Assembly: GCF_030734285.1 (NCBI RefSeq)
Contig: NZ_CP132294.1
Location: forward strand, 186,001-250,000
Reading direction: 5' to 3'
DNA length: 64,000 nucleotides
From: Natronococcus sp. AD-5
GTDB lineage: Archaea; Halobacteriota; Halobacteria; Halobacteriales; Natrialbaceae
Both the position numbers and the translations under genes were made by a program. Shown in pieces: positions 45,415 through 54,724 of this stretch. The first letter of the stretch is position 1; each line of letters opens with the position of its first letter. Below the pieces are notes generated by a model. It made no database searches. It saw only the letters and a list, made by a program, of their open reading frames with translations, and was not told the DNA's origin.

Positions 45415-46809
45415 TCAGTCGTCGGCGACGGCATCGCCCGTGCCGCCGTTCGACGAGCGGAACTCGCCGTCGACGTACCGGTCGTCGTACAGGAGACACG
45501 CGATCTCGTGCGTCTCGCCCGTCCGGACGTGTTCCGGATCGTGCACCTCACACGGGGACGTGAACGTCTCGTCGAGCAGTTCTCGAGCCGTCTCGAAGTC
45601 GTTCGCGTGGAGCGCGTCGACGACTTCCGAGAGGGTTTGTTCGGCGACGGAGTCGGCCACCGCGTTCGGGAGGTCGAACTCGTCGCGAACCAGCTCCTCG
45701 AAGCGTTCGCGGGACACCGCGTTCGGATCGACCCGTTCGCCCTGCGTGCCCTCGATTTCGTCCACCGCGGTGATCGCCTCGAGGTCGTCGGCGTCCATCA
45801 CCCGGAGCTTGAGGTCGACGATCGATCGCCAGACCTCCTGCGGCAGGTCGATCTCGTCGGGCGGGATGATACGCGGACACCGGGTGTGGAACCGGCAGCC
45901 GGAAGGCGGGTTCATCGGCGACGGAACGGTGCCGGGCAGGAGGATCTGCTCGCCCTCCCAGAGGGGGTCGGGTTCGGGAATCGCCGAGAGCAGCGCCTCC
46001 GCGTACGGGTGGTGCGGCGGCGAGAACACCTCTTCGGTCGTCCCGATCTCCGCGAACTCGCCGAGGTACATCACGGCGACGCGGTCGGAGATGTGCTCGA
46101 CCACGCTCAGGTCGTGCGCGATGAAGATGTACGAGAGCCCGAACTCCTCCTGAAGCTCCTCGAGCAGGTTGAGGATCTGCGCCTGTACCGAGACGTCGAG
46201 CGCGCTGACCGGCTCGTCGCAGACGATGATTTCGGGGTCGACCGCGAGCGCGCGGGCGATCCCGATACGCTGGCGCTGCCCGCCGGAGAACTCGTGCGGG
46301 TACCGGTGGGCGTGGCTCGGGCTCAGCCCCACGGTCTCTAAGAGCTCGTAGATCCGGTCCGTCCGCTCCTGTCCCTCCGCGATGTTGTGAATGTCGAGCG
46401 GCTCGCCGATGATGTCGCCGACGGTGAGCCGCGGGTTCAGACTCGAGAACGGGTCCTGGAAGATGTACTGCAGGTCCTTTCGGAGGTCGCGAAGCTCCGA
46501 ACTCGAGAGGTCGGTAACTTCGATCTCATCGCGGCGGGACGGATCGTCGTCGACCCGCTGCTGGTAGTAGACCGAGCCGTCGGTCGGCTCGATCAGCCGC
46601 AGCAACGCTCGCCCGAGCGTACTCTTTCCGCAACCGGACTCGCCGACGACGCCGAGGGTCTCGCCCTCGTACAGTTCGAGATCGATTCCGTCGACGGCCT
46701 TGACCCACTGCGAGCGTCCGAGCAGGTTGTCTATGACGCCCTCGCTGGTGTCGTAGTACTTCGTCAGGTCCTCGGCCCGCAGGAGGGGCTCTTCGTTCGG
46801 TCTCGTCAT
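45415..46809 (-). CDS. dppF: Peptide ABC transporter ATP-binding protein DppF (copy 2)
   Basis: 464-residue ATPase. Walker A is [20 protein letters not shown] (about 54), the signature [19 protein letters not shown], Walker [13 protein letters not shown] and the switch FIAHDLSVV. The oligopeptide-type C-terminus starts [20 protein letters not shown] but is interrupted by an about 95-residue, mostly helical insert before [20 protein letters not shown]. The damaged copy at 43429-44738 has an insert at the same place, so it is a lineage feature. It overlaps dppD by 4 nt and completes a dppABCDF operon. Confidence 0.93.
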   Translation of the reverse strand: MTRPNEEPLLRAEDLTKYYDTSEGVIDNLLGRSQWVKAVDGIDLELYEGETLGVVGESGCGKSTLGRALLRLIEPTDGSVYYQQRVDDDPSRRDEIEVTDLSSSELRDLRKDLQYIFQDPFSSLNPRLTVGDIIGEPLDIHNIAEGQERTDRIYELLETVGLSPSHAHRYPHEFSGGQRQRIGIARALAVDPEIIVCDEPVSALDVSVQAQILNLLEELQEEFGLSYIFIAHDLSVVEHISDRVAVMYLGEFAEIGTTEEVFSPPHHPYAEALLSAIPEPDPLWEGEQILLPGTVPSPMNPPSGCRFHTRCPRIIPPDEIDLPQEVWRSIVDLKLRVMDADDLEAITAVDEIEGTQGERVDPNAVSRERFEELVRDEFDLPNAVADSVAEQTLSEVVDALHANDFETARELLDETFTSPCEVHDPEHVRTGETHEIACLLYDDRYVDGEFRSSNGGTGDAVADD

Positions 46810-47900
46810 TGTCGATCACGCTCCGGGTTCGGGGCGGTCGCGCCGGCTCCGGCTTCGGCCTTAGCCGACTCGGAACGGATCTCGACGGAGTAGTCGAGGC
46901 CGTTTTGCAGGTCGCCGGTGTACTCGAGACACGCGGCTGCGCGCTCGGTATCGGTACCGGTGGCTTTCGCACCGGTTTCCGGGTCGAGCAGTGACGGCTC
47001 TCGTTTCGTACAGACGTCCTCGGCGTAGGGACACCGCGGGTGGAAGCTACAGCCCGGCGGCAGTTCGACCAGATCGGGCATCGAGCCAGGAATCGTCTGG
47101 AGTCGCTCCCGATCGGTGCCGACCCGGGGGATCGAACTCATCAGGCCGACGGTGTACGGATGTTTGGGGTCGTAGTAGAGCTCCTCGACGGGGGCCTTCT
47201 CGACCGGCTTGCCCGCGTACATGACCATCACGCGGTCGCAGACCTCGGCGACGACGCCAAGGTCGTGCGTGATGAGCTGGATGGCCGTGTCGAACTCGTC
47301 CGCCAGACTTTCGAGTTCGTCCAGGATCTGGGCCTCGATCGTCACGTCGAGCGCGGTCGTCGGCTCGTCACAGAGCAACAGATCCGGATCGCAGGAGAGC
47401 GCCATCGCGATGACCGCACGCTGTTGCATCCCGCCGGAGAACTCGTGTGGATAGTCCGAAAAGCGCGATTCGGCCTCCGGAATCCCGACGGTGTCGAGCA
47501 ACTGGATCGTCCGCTCGCGGGCTTCCTCCTCGTCGTAGTCGAGGTGGTGTCTGACCGCCTCGGCGATCTGCTCGCCGACGGTGTAGACGGGGTTCAGCGC
47601 CGTCTGTGCGTCCTGGAAGATCATGGCGATTTCGTTGCCACGGACGTCCCGGATCTCTTTTTCGCTCATCTCGAGGAGGTCCTCGCCCTTGAACAGGATT
47701 TCGCCGCTCTCGATGCGACCGGGACTCTCGATGAGCCGCATCAGCGAGAGCGCGGTGACGCTCTTGCCGGCCCCGCTCTCGCCGACGACGCCGAACTTCT
47801 CCCCGCGCTCGATGCGGTAGGAGAGGTCGTCGACGGCGGTGACGACCCCTTCTTGCGTGTAGAACTTTACCGTGAGATCGTTGACCTCGAGTAGTGCCAT
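46806..47900 (-). CDS. dppD: Peptide ABC transporter ATP-binding protein DppD (copy 2)
   Basis: 364-residue ATPase. Walker A is GVVGESGAGKSVTALSLMRL (about 36), the signature SGGMQQRAVIAMAL and Walker B LLLCDEPTTALD. The oligo_HPY-type tail contains CSFHPRCPYAEDVC, normal for this family; the final 50 residues are a low-complexity, Ala/Gly/Glu-rich tail. Motif residues that are changed in copy 1 (Walker A glycine, signature Arg/Gln) are normal here. It is 2 nt after dppC and overlaps dppF. Confidence 0.94.
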   Translation of the reverse strand: MALLEVNDLTVKFYTQEGVVTAVDDLSYRIERGEKFGVVGESGAGKSVTALSLMRLIESPGRIESGEILFKGEDLLEMSEKEIRDVRGNEIAMIFQDAQTALNPVYTVGEQIAEAVRHHLDYDEEEARERTIQLLDTVGIPEAESRFSDYPHEFSGGMQQRAVIAMALSCDPDLLLCDEPTTALDVTIEAQILDELESLADEFDTAIQLITHDLGVVAEVCDRVMVMYAGKPVEKAPVEELYYDPKHPYTVGLMSSIPRVGTDRERLQTIPGSMPDLVELPPGCSFHPRCPYAEDVCTKREPSLLDPETGAKATGTDTERAAACLEYTGDLQNGLDYSVEIRSESAKAEAGAGATAPNPERDRQ

Positions 47901-47902
47901 AG

Positions 47903-48952
47903 TTACCCACCTCCTTGCTGTTCGATGCCGGTTTCCTGGGCGTCGAACGCGTCGTTGATTCCGTCACCGATCATGTTCATCGCCATCACGAAGACGAAGA
48001 TCGCGCCGCCGGGGAAGACGGTCGCCCACCAGGGGATCGATCCGTCGGGACCCTGAATGAGCGTGTCGCGAGTCTGGTCGAGCATCGTCCCCCACTCGGC
48101 GGTGCCGGGCGGCATCCCGAGACCGAGGAATCCGAGCGCAGCGACGCCGATGACGACCGTACCGATATTGAGCGTCGCGACGACGATCATCGGCGGCATC
48201 GCGTTCGGGACGATGTGTCTGAAGATGACGGATCGGTCGCGTGCGCCGAGTGCCTTCGCCGCCATGACGTACTCGTTTTCTTTGACCGTCAGGACCTCAC
48301 CGCGGATGAGACGCGCGTACGTCACCCAGCCCGGAAGCGCGAACGCGGCGACGAGTTGCCAGTAGCCACCGCCGAGGACTGCGACGATGATCAGCGCCAG
48401 GATGAGCGCCGGGAACGCGTAGACGGTGTCGACGATTCGCATCAGGATCTCGTCGACCCAGCCGCCGTAGTAGCCGGAAATGGCCCCGTAGACCAGTCCG
48501 AAGACGCTGGTGAGGGCGACGACGACGAAGCCGATCGAGATGCTGTACCGACCGCCGTAGAGTACGCGCGAGAACAGGTCGCGCCCGTTTCCGTCGGTCC
48601 CCATCGGATGGGCGATCGTCGGCGGATCGTAGATGCCCGCATCCGAACCCGGGATCATATACAGGATCGTCGTCGGATCGTACGGCGCGAGTGCGAACGG
48701 CTGGACCGTCACGCCCATTACCGTGAGCGGCCGTGCGAAGAGCGCGAGCAGGGAGAGTACGGCGACGACGAAGAGGCCGATCAGTGCGGAACGGTTCCGC
48801 TTGAATCGCTTCCAGGCGCGCTGGAATCGGCTTTCGGTCTCTCTGCTGCTCTCTTCGGTCCACCCCGACAGCGGCTCCCGCTGTCGGACGTTCTCCGCGT
48901 CGAATCCGGAAACCTGGATCCGTCCGCGCTCGGTGTGTTCGTTGCTAGTCAT
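47903..48952 (-). CDS. dppC: Peptide ABC transporter permease DppC (copy 2)
   Basis: 349-residue permease. A cytosolic N-terminal region of about 50 residues leads to the first helix (RSALIGLFVVAVLSLLALF); a long extracytoplasmic stretch with THPMGTDGNGRDLFSR-type residues (IAHPMGTDGNGRDLFSR) follows; the coupling loop is YVMAAKALGARDRSVIFRHI. It overlaps the end of dppB by 8 nt. Unlike copy 1, the frame is open throughout. Confidence 0.95.
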   Translation of the reverse strand: MTSNEHTERGRIQVSGFDAENVRQREPLSGWTEESSRETESRFQRAWKRFKRNRSALIGLFVVAVLSLLALFARPLTVMGVTVQPFALAPYDPTTILYMIPGSDAGIYDPPTIAHPMGTDGNGRDLFSRVLYGGRYSISIGFVVVALTSVFGLVYGAISGYYGGWVDEILMRIVDTVYAFPALILALIIVAVLGGGYWQLVAAFALPGWVTYARLIRGEVLTVKENEYVMAAKALGARDRSVIFRHIVPNAMPPMIVVATLNIGTVVIGVAALGFLGLGMPPGTAEWGTMLDQTRDTLIQGPDGSIPWWATVFPGGAIFVFVMAMNMIGDGINDAFDAQETGIEQQGGG

Positions 48953-49901
48953 ATCTGATTCTCGGATCGAGTACTGCGTACAGGATGTCTGCCAGCAGAT
49001 TCGCCAGGATGATGAACACGCCGGTAAACAGCGTGATCGCCATGATGAGATTTATCTCTCGCTCGTTGATCGCCGTGATGAACTCCCGGCCGAGTCCCGG
49101 CCAGTTGAACACCATCTCGACGACGACCGAGCCGGCGACGATACCCGCGGTCAGCGTCGCGGCGAGCGTGACGACCGAGATGAGCGAGTTCCGGAGCACG
49201 TGTTTGAGAACGACCGTCCGCTCGGGCAGTCCCTTCGCTCGCGCGGCGGTCACGTACTCCTTGTTCAGTTCCTCGGCCATCGACGTGCGCATCACGCGCA
49301 TGATACTCGCTGCGGCGGCGGTCCCGATCGTGATTCCCGGGAGGACCAGGTACCACAGCATCTGGGGGTGGTACAGCGCGTGCCGGGACGGCGGAAGCAC
49401 CGGCCACAGTCCCAGCCAGAGGGCGCCGATCAGGATCAGCATCAGGCCGAGCCAGAAGTTCGGAATCGAGATGCCCGAGAGGGCGAGAAACCGACTGGCG
49501 GTGTCGGCGAACCGGTCCTTGTTGACGGCCGCGTAAATCCCGGACGGAATCGCGATCACGAGTCCGAACACCCAGCCGAAAATACCGAGGGCGATCGTTT
49601 CGGGGAGTCGCGTCGCGATGACTTCCGAAACGTCACGGCCGGAACCGACGACTTCGCCGAAGTCGCCGGTCAGGATGTTCCCCATCCAGGTCAGGTACTG
49701 CTCCCAGATCGGGCCGTCGAGGCCGTACCGGGCGCGTAGTTGGGCCTCTTCGGCCGGCGTCACGTCTGGATTCATCGCGACCATCTGGTCGATCGGGTCA
49801 CCCGGCGTGAGGTGCACCATCGCGAAGGTGATCACCGAGACGCCAAACAGGATCGGCACGATCGATAACAGTCGCTTCAGTATGAAACGTCGTAAGCTCA
49901 T
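48945..49901 (-). CDS. dppB: Peptide ABC transporter permease DppB (copy 2)
   Basis: 318-residue permease with about six helices. The N-terminus is MSLRRFILKRLLSIVPILFG; GDPIDQMVAMNPDVTPAEEA and LDGPIWEQYLTWMGNILTG form the extracytoplasmic region, and the coupling loop is YVTAARAKGLPERTVVLKHV. Start 54 nt after dppA, stop overlapping dppC. Complete and in frame. Confidence 0.95.
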   Translation of the reverse strand: MSLRRFILKRLLSIVPILFGVSVITFAMVHLTPGDPIDQMVAMNPDVTPAEEAQLRARYGLDGPIWEQYLTWMGNILTGDFGEVVGSGRDVSEVIATRLPETIALGIFGWVFGLVIAIPSGIYAAVNKDRFADTASRFLALSGISIPNFWLGLMLILIGALWLGLWPVLPPSRHALYHPQMLWYLVLPGITIGTAAAASIMRVMRTSMAEELNKEYVTAARAKGLPERTVVLKHVLRNSLISVVTLAATLTAGIVAGSVVVEMVFNWPGLGREFITAINEREINLIMAITLFTGVFIILANLLADILYAVLDPRIRYD

Positions 49902-49955
49902 GGTGAGATCATATATTTTTGCACGAAAGGCGGGAAAGGGCGCGATACTGCGACC

Positions 49956-51920
49956 TTACTCGAGGTCGTGCTCGTCGACTACTTCTTCGAGCAGTTCCGC
50001 GGCGGCTTCGGGATCGTACTCGTTGTACGGCTTGATCGTCGACACGAGTTCGTCGGTGTCGACGGTCCCGGTCTCCTGGGCGAGCTCCGGCACGTCGGTC
50101 CAGGCCGGACGGGCCCAGCCGTTCAGCACGTTTTCGACGATCTGTTCGCGCGGAATGAGGTGGTTGATGGCCTGTCGAAGCCGCTTGTCGTCCCACGGCA
50201 TCTCGTCGCCGGCGGCGCGAATCGGGTACTGGATGTACTCGTACCCGCCCGCCTCGACCGCATCGACGACGTAATCGTCGGAGCTGTCGAACTCGTCGAG
50301 GTCCGACGTGGAGAGCCCGTACGTGATGTCGATTTCGTCGTTCTGCAGCGCGGCGGAGCGGCTCGAGTCGTCCGGAACGATCCTGATTTCGATGTCGTCG
50401 ATGACGGGACCGTCCGGGAACTCGTCGGCGACGTCGGACCACTTGTCGCTCGCTTCGATCTTCTGTTGGAGGCCGATCTCCTCGAGCCAGTAGCTGTCGT
50501 TTTTCGTGTACTCGACGTACTGCTCGTCGGAGAAGTCGGCGAACTCGTAGGGACCGGTCCCGATCGGATCGTTACCCTGTCGCGGGTCGAGGTCGCCGCC
50601 CTCGAGGTCGGCCTGCTCGAGCGAGTGGATGTACAGCGTCCCGGGCAGTTCCCGTTCCGCCTCGGCGTCGGGAACCTGGGCGTAGAGGTTGACCGTGTAG
50701 TCGCCGTCCGCTTCCGCGTGGAGCAGCGAGTCGAACGTCTGGGCCTCGAGGTCGGAGTTGTAGAGGCGTTCGACGGTCGCGATCACGTGCTCGGACGTGA
50801 ACTCCTCGCCGTTGTGGAACGTCACGCCCTCGTGGAGGTCGTACTGGAACTGCATTCCGAAGGTGCCGTCCTCGGCCGCTTCGGCGGCGTCGTCGGGAAG
50901 AAGGACGCGAACCTCGTCGTCCTCGACCGGATCGTCCTCGGGGTGGTAGACGATGACCTGCTCGTCGGTGTCGAGGATGCCCTCCTCGTCCGCGCCGACG
51001 GTCGACATGTACGGCTCGTAGTCGAGTCGTTCGACGTCGTTGGTCTCGACGAGCTCGTAGTCCTCGGCGAGCCACGGGTAAAGGTTGCCCTCGCTGTCCG
51101 ACGTGACCAGCGTTTCGAAAATGAAGAACTGTGCGAGGCTTGCGGTCGTGTCGGTGCTGTACGGCGGATCGAACGAAGCGACGTTCGCGCCGACGGCGCC
51201 CCGGAGGGCGCCGCCTTCCTGCAGGTCGGAGAGATCCGTGTCCCGCGGATCGGACTCCTCGTCGATCCACATGACCTGCTCGTCCTGCGGGGAGTGAAGC
51301 GCGTAATCGAAGATGCTCTCCGAGAACGGGAACATGCTGAACCCGTGCACGTTGTTGTTCGTCACGCCCGCCTCGAGGTCGAAGTGCGTGATCGAACTGT
51401 ACCGTTCCTCGGCGAGGTGCTCCCAGATCTCGTCGTATCGTTCGGCGCGGAACTCCTCGTCTTCCGCGACGTCGACGCCGTACCGAGCGTCGTCGAGCAT
51501 CTCGTCGAGATCGGAGTCGTCGACGCCGACGAGGTTACAACACTGGCCGTGGTTCGTGCTGTGGTGGAGCGCCTGACAGAAACTCTCCGGGTTGAACGTT
51601 CCCGAGAGGCCGATACAGGGGACGACTCCCTCTTCGGCGTACTCGAGGTCCATCACGCGCTCGACGTAGTTATTCCACTCGTAGGTCTCGATCTCGGTCG
51701 TGAAGTACCCCGACTCTTCCAGCGAGGCCGAGATTAGGTCGACCATCTGCACACGGTCGTCGTTGTCAGAGTTGACCTCCAGCTGAACGTGGAACGGGGC
51801 ATCGCCGCCCTCGTCGCCGCCGAGGCACCCTGCAACTGCTGCGATACTGACTCCACCAACACCCTGAAGCAATCGTCGCCGATTGACGTCAAGGGAGGAT
51901 TGCTTGTGATCCTGCACCAT
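49956..51920 (-). CDS. Family-5 peptide-binding lipoprotein, circularly permuted (DppA-like, copy 2)
   Basis: 654-residue solute-binding lipoprotein with a Tat-type signal (NRRRLLQGVGGVSIAAVAGC). Segment order is rotated. Residues about 43-235 are what usually forms the C-terminal lobe: HVQLEVNSDNDDRVQMVDLI, then IETYEWNNYVERVMDLEY, LHHSTNHGQCCNLVGVDDSD and RAERYDEIWEHLAEERYSSI. Then comes the canonical N-terminal lobe, GGALRGAVGANVASFDPPYS (about 236). The protein ends at YDPEAAAELLEEVVDEHDLE, where the usual C-terminal lobe would begin. Joining the end to residue 43 restores a continuous family-5 sequence. The rotation point differs from copy 1. It heads the intact dpp operon; a TATA-like box lies about 26 nt before the ATG. 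Confidence 0.92.
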   Translation of the reverse strand: MVQDHKQSSLDVNRRRLLQGVGGVSIAAVAGCLGGDEGGDAPFHVQLEVNSDNDDRVQMVDLISASLEESGYFTTEIETYEWNNYVERVMDLEYAEEGVVPCIGLSGTFNPESFCQALHHSTNHGQCCNLVGVDDSDLDEMLDDARYGVDVAEDEEFRAERYDEIWEHLAEERYSSITHFDLEAGVTNNNVHGFSMFPFSESIFDYALHSPQDEQVMWIDEESDPRDTDLSDLQEGGALRGAVGANVASFDPPYSTDTTASLAQFFIFETLVTSDSEGNLYPWLAEDYELVETNDVERLDYEPYMSTVGADEEGILDTDEQVIVYHPEDDPVEDDEVRVLLPDDAAEAAEDGTFGMQFQYDLHEGVTFHNGEEFTSEHVIATVERLYNSDLEAQTFDSLLHAEADGDYTVNLYAQVPDAEAERELPGTLYIHSLEQADLEGGDLDPRQGNDPIGTGPYEFADFSDEQYVEYTKNDSYWLEEIGLQQKIEASDKWSDVADEFPDGPVIDDIEIRIVPDDSSRSAALQNDEIDITYGLSTSDLDEFDSSDDYVVDAVEAGGYEYIQYPIRAAGDEMPWDDKRLRQAINHLIPREQIVENVLNGWARPAWTDVPELAQETGTVDTDELVSTIKPYNEYDPEAAAELLEEVVDEHDLE

Positions 51921-51940
51921 GAACCTTCGTGTGTAGGGGA

Positions 51941-51950
51941 ACTATATATA
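51941..51950 (-). promoter_or_regulatory. TATA-like box of the intact dpp operon
   Basis: Minus strand ATATATAGTT centred about 26 nt before the ATG at 51920, fitting an almost leaderless transcript for the dppABCDF operon. Confidence 0.5.
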
Positions 51951-52124
51951 TGTATTGCTTCATGATAGTTCAATACTTGCCACGTTCACTTCAACCTCAC
52001 TAGTTCGGACTAACGTCCAGAGGAGCCGTTGAGTAATTACGCGAGTCCGGAATAATTCGGCTATTCGTTGAAAAAACAGAGAACTGGTTGAGGCGTTTTT
52101 ATCCGAAACGGTCGGAAATCTGTC

Positions 52125-52691
52125 CTAATCGCCCTCTTCGTCGACGATCACGACTTCGCCGTCGACGACGTCGACGTTGATCAGCGTCTTGACGTCGTAG
52201 CCGGCGTCGTCGACCTTGTTCTCGCCGCCGACCTTCTTGATGACGGCGACCGTGTCGATGACCTCGGCGCCGATGCCGTCGAGCGCCTCGAGCACCGAGG
52301 CGAGCGTGCCGCCCGTCGAGAGCACGTCGTCGAGAACGAGGACGCGCTCGCCCTCGCGCACGTCGTTGATGTACATCTCGTTCTCCGAGTAGCCCGTCTG
52401 CTGGGAGATCGCGACCTCGTCTTCGAGGCCGTACTGGCGCTTCCGAATGACGGTCAGCGGAATGTCGGTCATCAGTGAGACGGCCGTCGAGATGTGAATG
52501 CCCATCGCCGCCGGCGTGACGATCCGGTCGACTTCCTCGAGCTCTGCCTTGCGGATGATGCGAATGACGATCTCGCGGAGCAGGGTCGGATCGAGCTTCG
52601 GGACCCCGTCGCTGATCGGATGGACGAAGTAGTGATACCCGTTTTTCTCGATGATGGGCGCGTCGAGAAGCGACTGCTTCAACTGGTCCAT
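52125..52691 (-). CDS. hpt: Hypoxanthine/guanine-type phosphoribosyltransferase
   Basis: 188-residue purine salvage enzyme of the archaeal type. The PRPP-binding motif is [20 protein letters not shown] (about 116-135); a hydrophobic loop and [19 protein letters not shown] precede it. Cytosolic; transfers the phosphoribosyl group from PRPP to hypoxanthine or guanine. A TATA-like ACTTTTACT lies about 30 nt upstream of ATG 52691. It is followed on the same strand by dppA upstream in the operon map but separated by 200 nt and its own promoter region. Confidence 0.92.
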   Translation of the reverse strand: MDQLKQSLLDAPIIEKNGYHYFVHPISDGVPKLDPTLLREIVIRIIRKAELEEVDRIVTPAAMGIHISTAVSLMTDIPLTVIRKRQYGLEDEVAISQQTGYSENEMYINDVREGERVLVLDDVLSTGGTLASVLEALDGIGAEVIDTVAVIKKVGGENKVDDAGYDVKTLINVDVVDGEVVIVDEEGD

Positions 52692-52748
52692 GTCGTGGGT
52701 GAGAGTGTATTGGAGTAAAAGTTGACGATACGCGCTGAAGCGACTCGA

Positions 52749-53342
52749 TTAGTCGTCCGCACTGTAGCTGAGTTCCGGCGGCTGGTCGCCGTGCCCGAGT
52801 CGCATGTGTCGCTCGTGGTAAATGTGAGCGGCCGCCGTCGCGGTGAATACGACGGCGATGATCCCCGCCCAGGCGAGATCCGAGAGGGCGGTAAACACCG
52901 GCACGTCGAGCCAGAGCCCGGCGACGAGCGCACAGCTGATCGCGCCGAGCGAGAGGTACAGCTCGCGCCAGGCGAACTCCCGCCCGGGGACGATCTCGAG
53001 GTAGACGCTGATCTCCCGGGTGCGTTCGGTCGACTCGATCACACCCCGGTCGCTGTCGAAGGTGAGGATTCTCGCTTCGTCCATCTTGGGGAGGTGGGTT
53101 TGCTGGAGCGTCGTGTACACTCGCTTGCGCTGTTCGGGCGTGACGCCCTCGAGCGTGGTCTCGTACTCCCAGGCGGCGATCTGCTGGGCGAGATCCCCGA
53201 GCTCGACCGGGCGGCCGTCCTGTTTCAGAAAGTGCAAGACGTACCGCCGCCGCTGGTTGCGAAGGACTTCGAATATCTCCCCCTTGGAGAGCATCTCGTC
53301 GTCACTGTCGTCGGCATCGTCGTTGCGTTGTTGCTGGGCCAC
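52749..53342 (-). CDS. DUF7344-type winged-helix membrane protein
   Basis: 197 residues from a GTG at 53342, with the same architecture as the protein at 21-635. A winged-helix region (about 20-115) contains GEIFEVLRNQRRRYVLHFLK and THLPKMDEARILTF. Two hydrophobic helices follow (LYLSLGAISCALVAGLWL and WAGIIAVVFTATAAAHIYH). Membrane-tethered putative regulator of unknown target. About 100 nt of leader separates it from the nearest TATA-like sequence (TTATATAG). Confidence 0.8.
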   Translation of the reverse strand: MAQQQRNDDADDSDDEMLSKGEIFEVLRNQRRRYVLHFLKQDGRPVELGDLAQQIAAWEYETTLEGVTPEQRKRVYTTLQQTHLPKMDEARILTFDSDRGVIESTERTREISVYLEIVPGREFAWRELYLSLGAISCALVAGLWLDVPVFTALSDLAWAGIIAVVFTATAAAHIYHERHMRLGHGDQPPELSYSADD

Positions 53343-53454
53343 CGGAGATCACCTCGTCAGACGAGTCGAATCCGATCACAAACCCGATCGAACATCTACT
53401 AATTTGTGGCATGAACCCCACCTATATAACTCTCCTGACGGCCGTCGAACGCCG

Positions 53455-54672
53455 TCACGTCCGGCGTTCGTCGCCGCCGAGCACCGCAGCGATCGAGTCG
53501 GCGATCTCGAAACTCAATCCCGCCTTGGTCCCCTCGTACCGTGCGGCGTCCGCTTCGTGGACCAGCAACGCGCGCGTCCGATCCGACCCCATGACGCTCG
53601 CGTCGTTGGCGACGACGAACGCGAGGTCGGTTCGCTCGAGCGTCTCCCTCGCCCGCTCGATCATCGCCTCCTCGTCGCCCGACGTCTCGGTCTTGAACCC
53701 GACGATCGGCAGGTCGGGGTGGTCCGCACGGATCTCGTCGATGAGCTTCGGCGTGGGTTCGAGTTCGAGCGTGAGCTCCTGGCCGGACCGGATCTTCTCC
53801 GAACGCGGGTCGACGGTGTAGTCGCCGATCGCGGCGACCGATACCAGCGCGTCGGCTTCGGCGCAGGCGTCGGCCGTGGCCTCCAGCATCTCCGCGGCGC
53901 TCTCGACCTGCCGCAACTCCGCGTAATGGACGTCGACCGCCGAGGTGCCCTGCTCGAGCGGCTGCGGCCCGACCACGCCGTGTACCAGCGTCACGTCGGC
54001 ACCTCGTACGTGACAGGCCCTGGCGACGGCCCGGCCCATCTTCCCCGACGAGCGGTTCGTCAGGACGCGAACGGGATCGAGCTCCTCGCTCGTCGCGCCG
54101 CTGGTGACGACGACGCGGCGGCCCTCGAGCGGTCGGTCGCCGGCCGCCCGGGCGACGGCGGAGACGATCGCCTCCTCGCTCGCGATCTTCGCCTTCCCCT
54201 CCTCGATTCGCGGATCGACGAAGTCGACGCCCCAGCCCTCGACTGTCTCGATGGCCTCGAGCACGCCGGGGTGGTCGTACATCGGCTCGTGCATCGCCGG
54301 CGCGATCACGACCGGCGTGTCGGCGCCGAGCGCGGTCGTCGCGCACGTGGTCACCGGCGTGTCGTCGACCGCACCCGCGATCTTGCCGACCGTGTTGGCC
54401 GTCGCCGGCGCGATCAGGAAGACGTCGGCCCAGCCGTCGTACCCGCAGAGCTCGACGTGTTCGACGCCCCCCGTAATTTCCGTGACGACGTCGTCGTCCG
54501 TGGCGAACTCGACGGCCCAGGGGTGGACGATCCCCTGCGCGCTGCCGGTCATCACGCCTCGGACCGCGGCTCCCCGGCGTCGCAGCTCGTGGGCCAGCTC
54601 GACCGTCTTCACGGCCGCGATCGACCCCGTTACCCCGAGCGCGACGTTGACTCCCTCGAGCATTCGTCCCAT
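53455..54672 (-). CDS. coaBC: Bifunctional phosphopantothenoylcysteine decarboxylase/phosphopantothenate-cysteine ligase
   Basis: Fused coenzyme A biosynthesis enzyme, 405 residues. The flavin-binding CoaC domain (about 1-180) contains NVALGVTGSIAAVKTVELAH, the catalytic cysteine region TTCATTALGA and PAMHEPMYDHPG. The CoaB domain (about 185-400) starts RRVVVTSGATSEELDPVRVL and has NRSSGKMGRAVARA. The start may be at M1 or M4. It follows the siderophore synthetase gene by 52 nt. Confidence 0.95.
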   Translation of the reverse strand: MGRMLEGVNVALGVTGSIAAVKTVELAHELRRRGAAVRGVMTGSAQGIVHPWAVEFATDDDVVTEITGGVEHVELCGYDGWADVFLIAPATANTVGKIAGAVDDTPVTTCATTALGADTPVVIAPAMHEPMYDHPGVLEAIETVEGWGVDFVDPRIEEGKAKIASEEAIVSAVARAAGDRPLEGRRVVVTSGATSEELDPVRVLTNRSSGKMGRAVARACHVRGADVTLVHGVVGPQPLEQGTSAVDVHYAELRQVESAAEMLEATADACAEADALVSVAAIGDYTVDPRSEKIRSGQELTLELEPTPKLIDEIRADHPDLPIVGFKTETSGDEEAMIERARETLERTDLAFVVANDASVMGSDRTRALLVHEADAARYEGTKAGLSFEIADSIAAVLGGDERRT

Positions 54673-54724
54673 AGTCTCTCTCGATACGTGTTAAGCGTAG
54701 CGAGCCGCCGGCGGTTCGACCGGA

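Noticed and set aside
36703-51920. Permutation of the two binding proteins as an assembly artefact
   Set aside because: Each is a single uninterrupted frame with a lipoprotein signal directly fused, and the two break points differ; a misassembly would have to produce clean frames twice.
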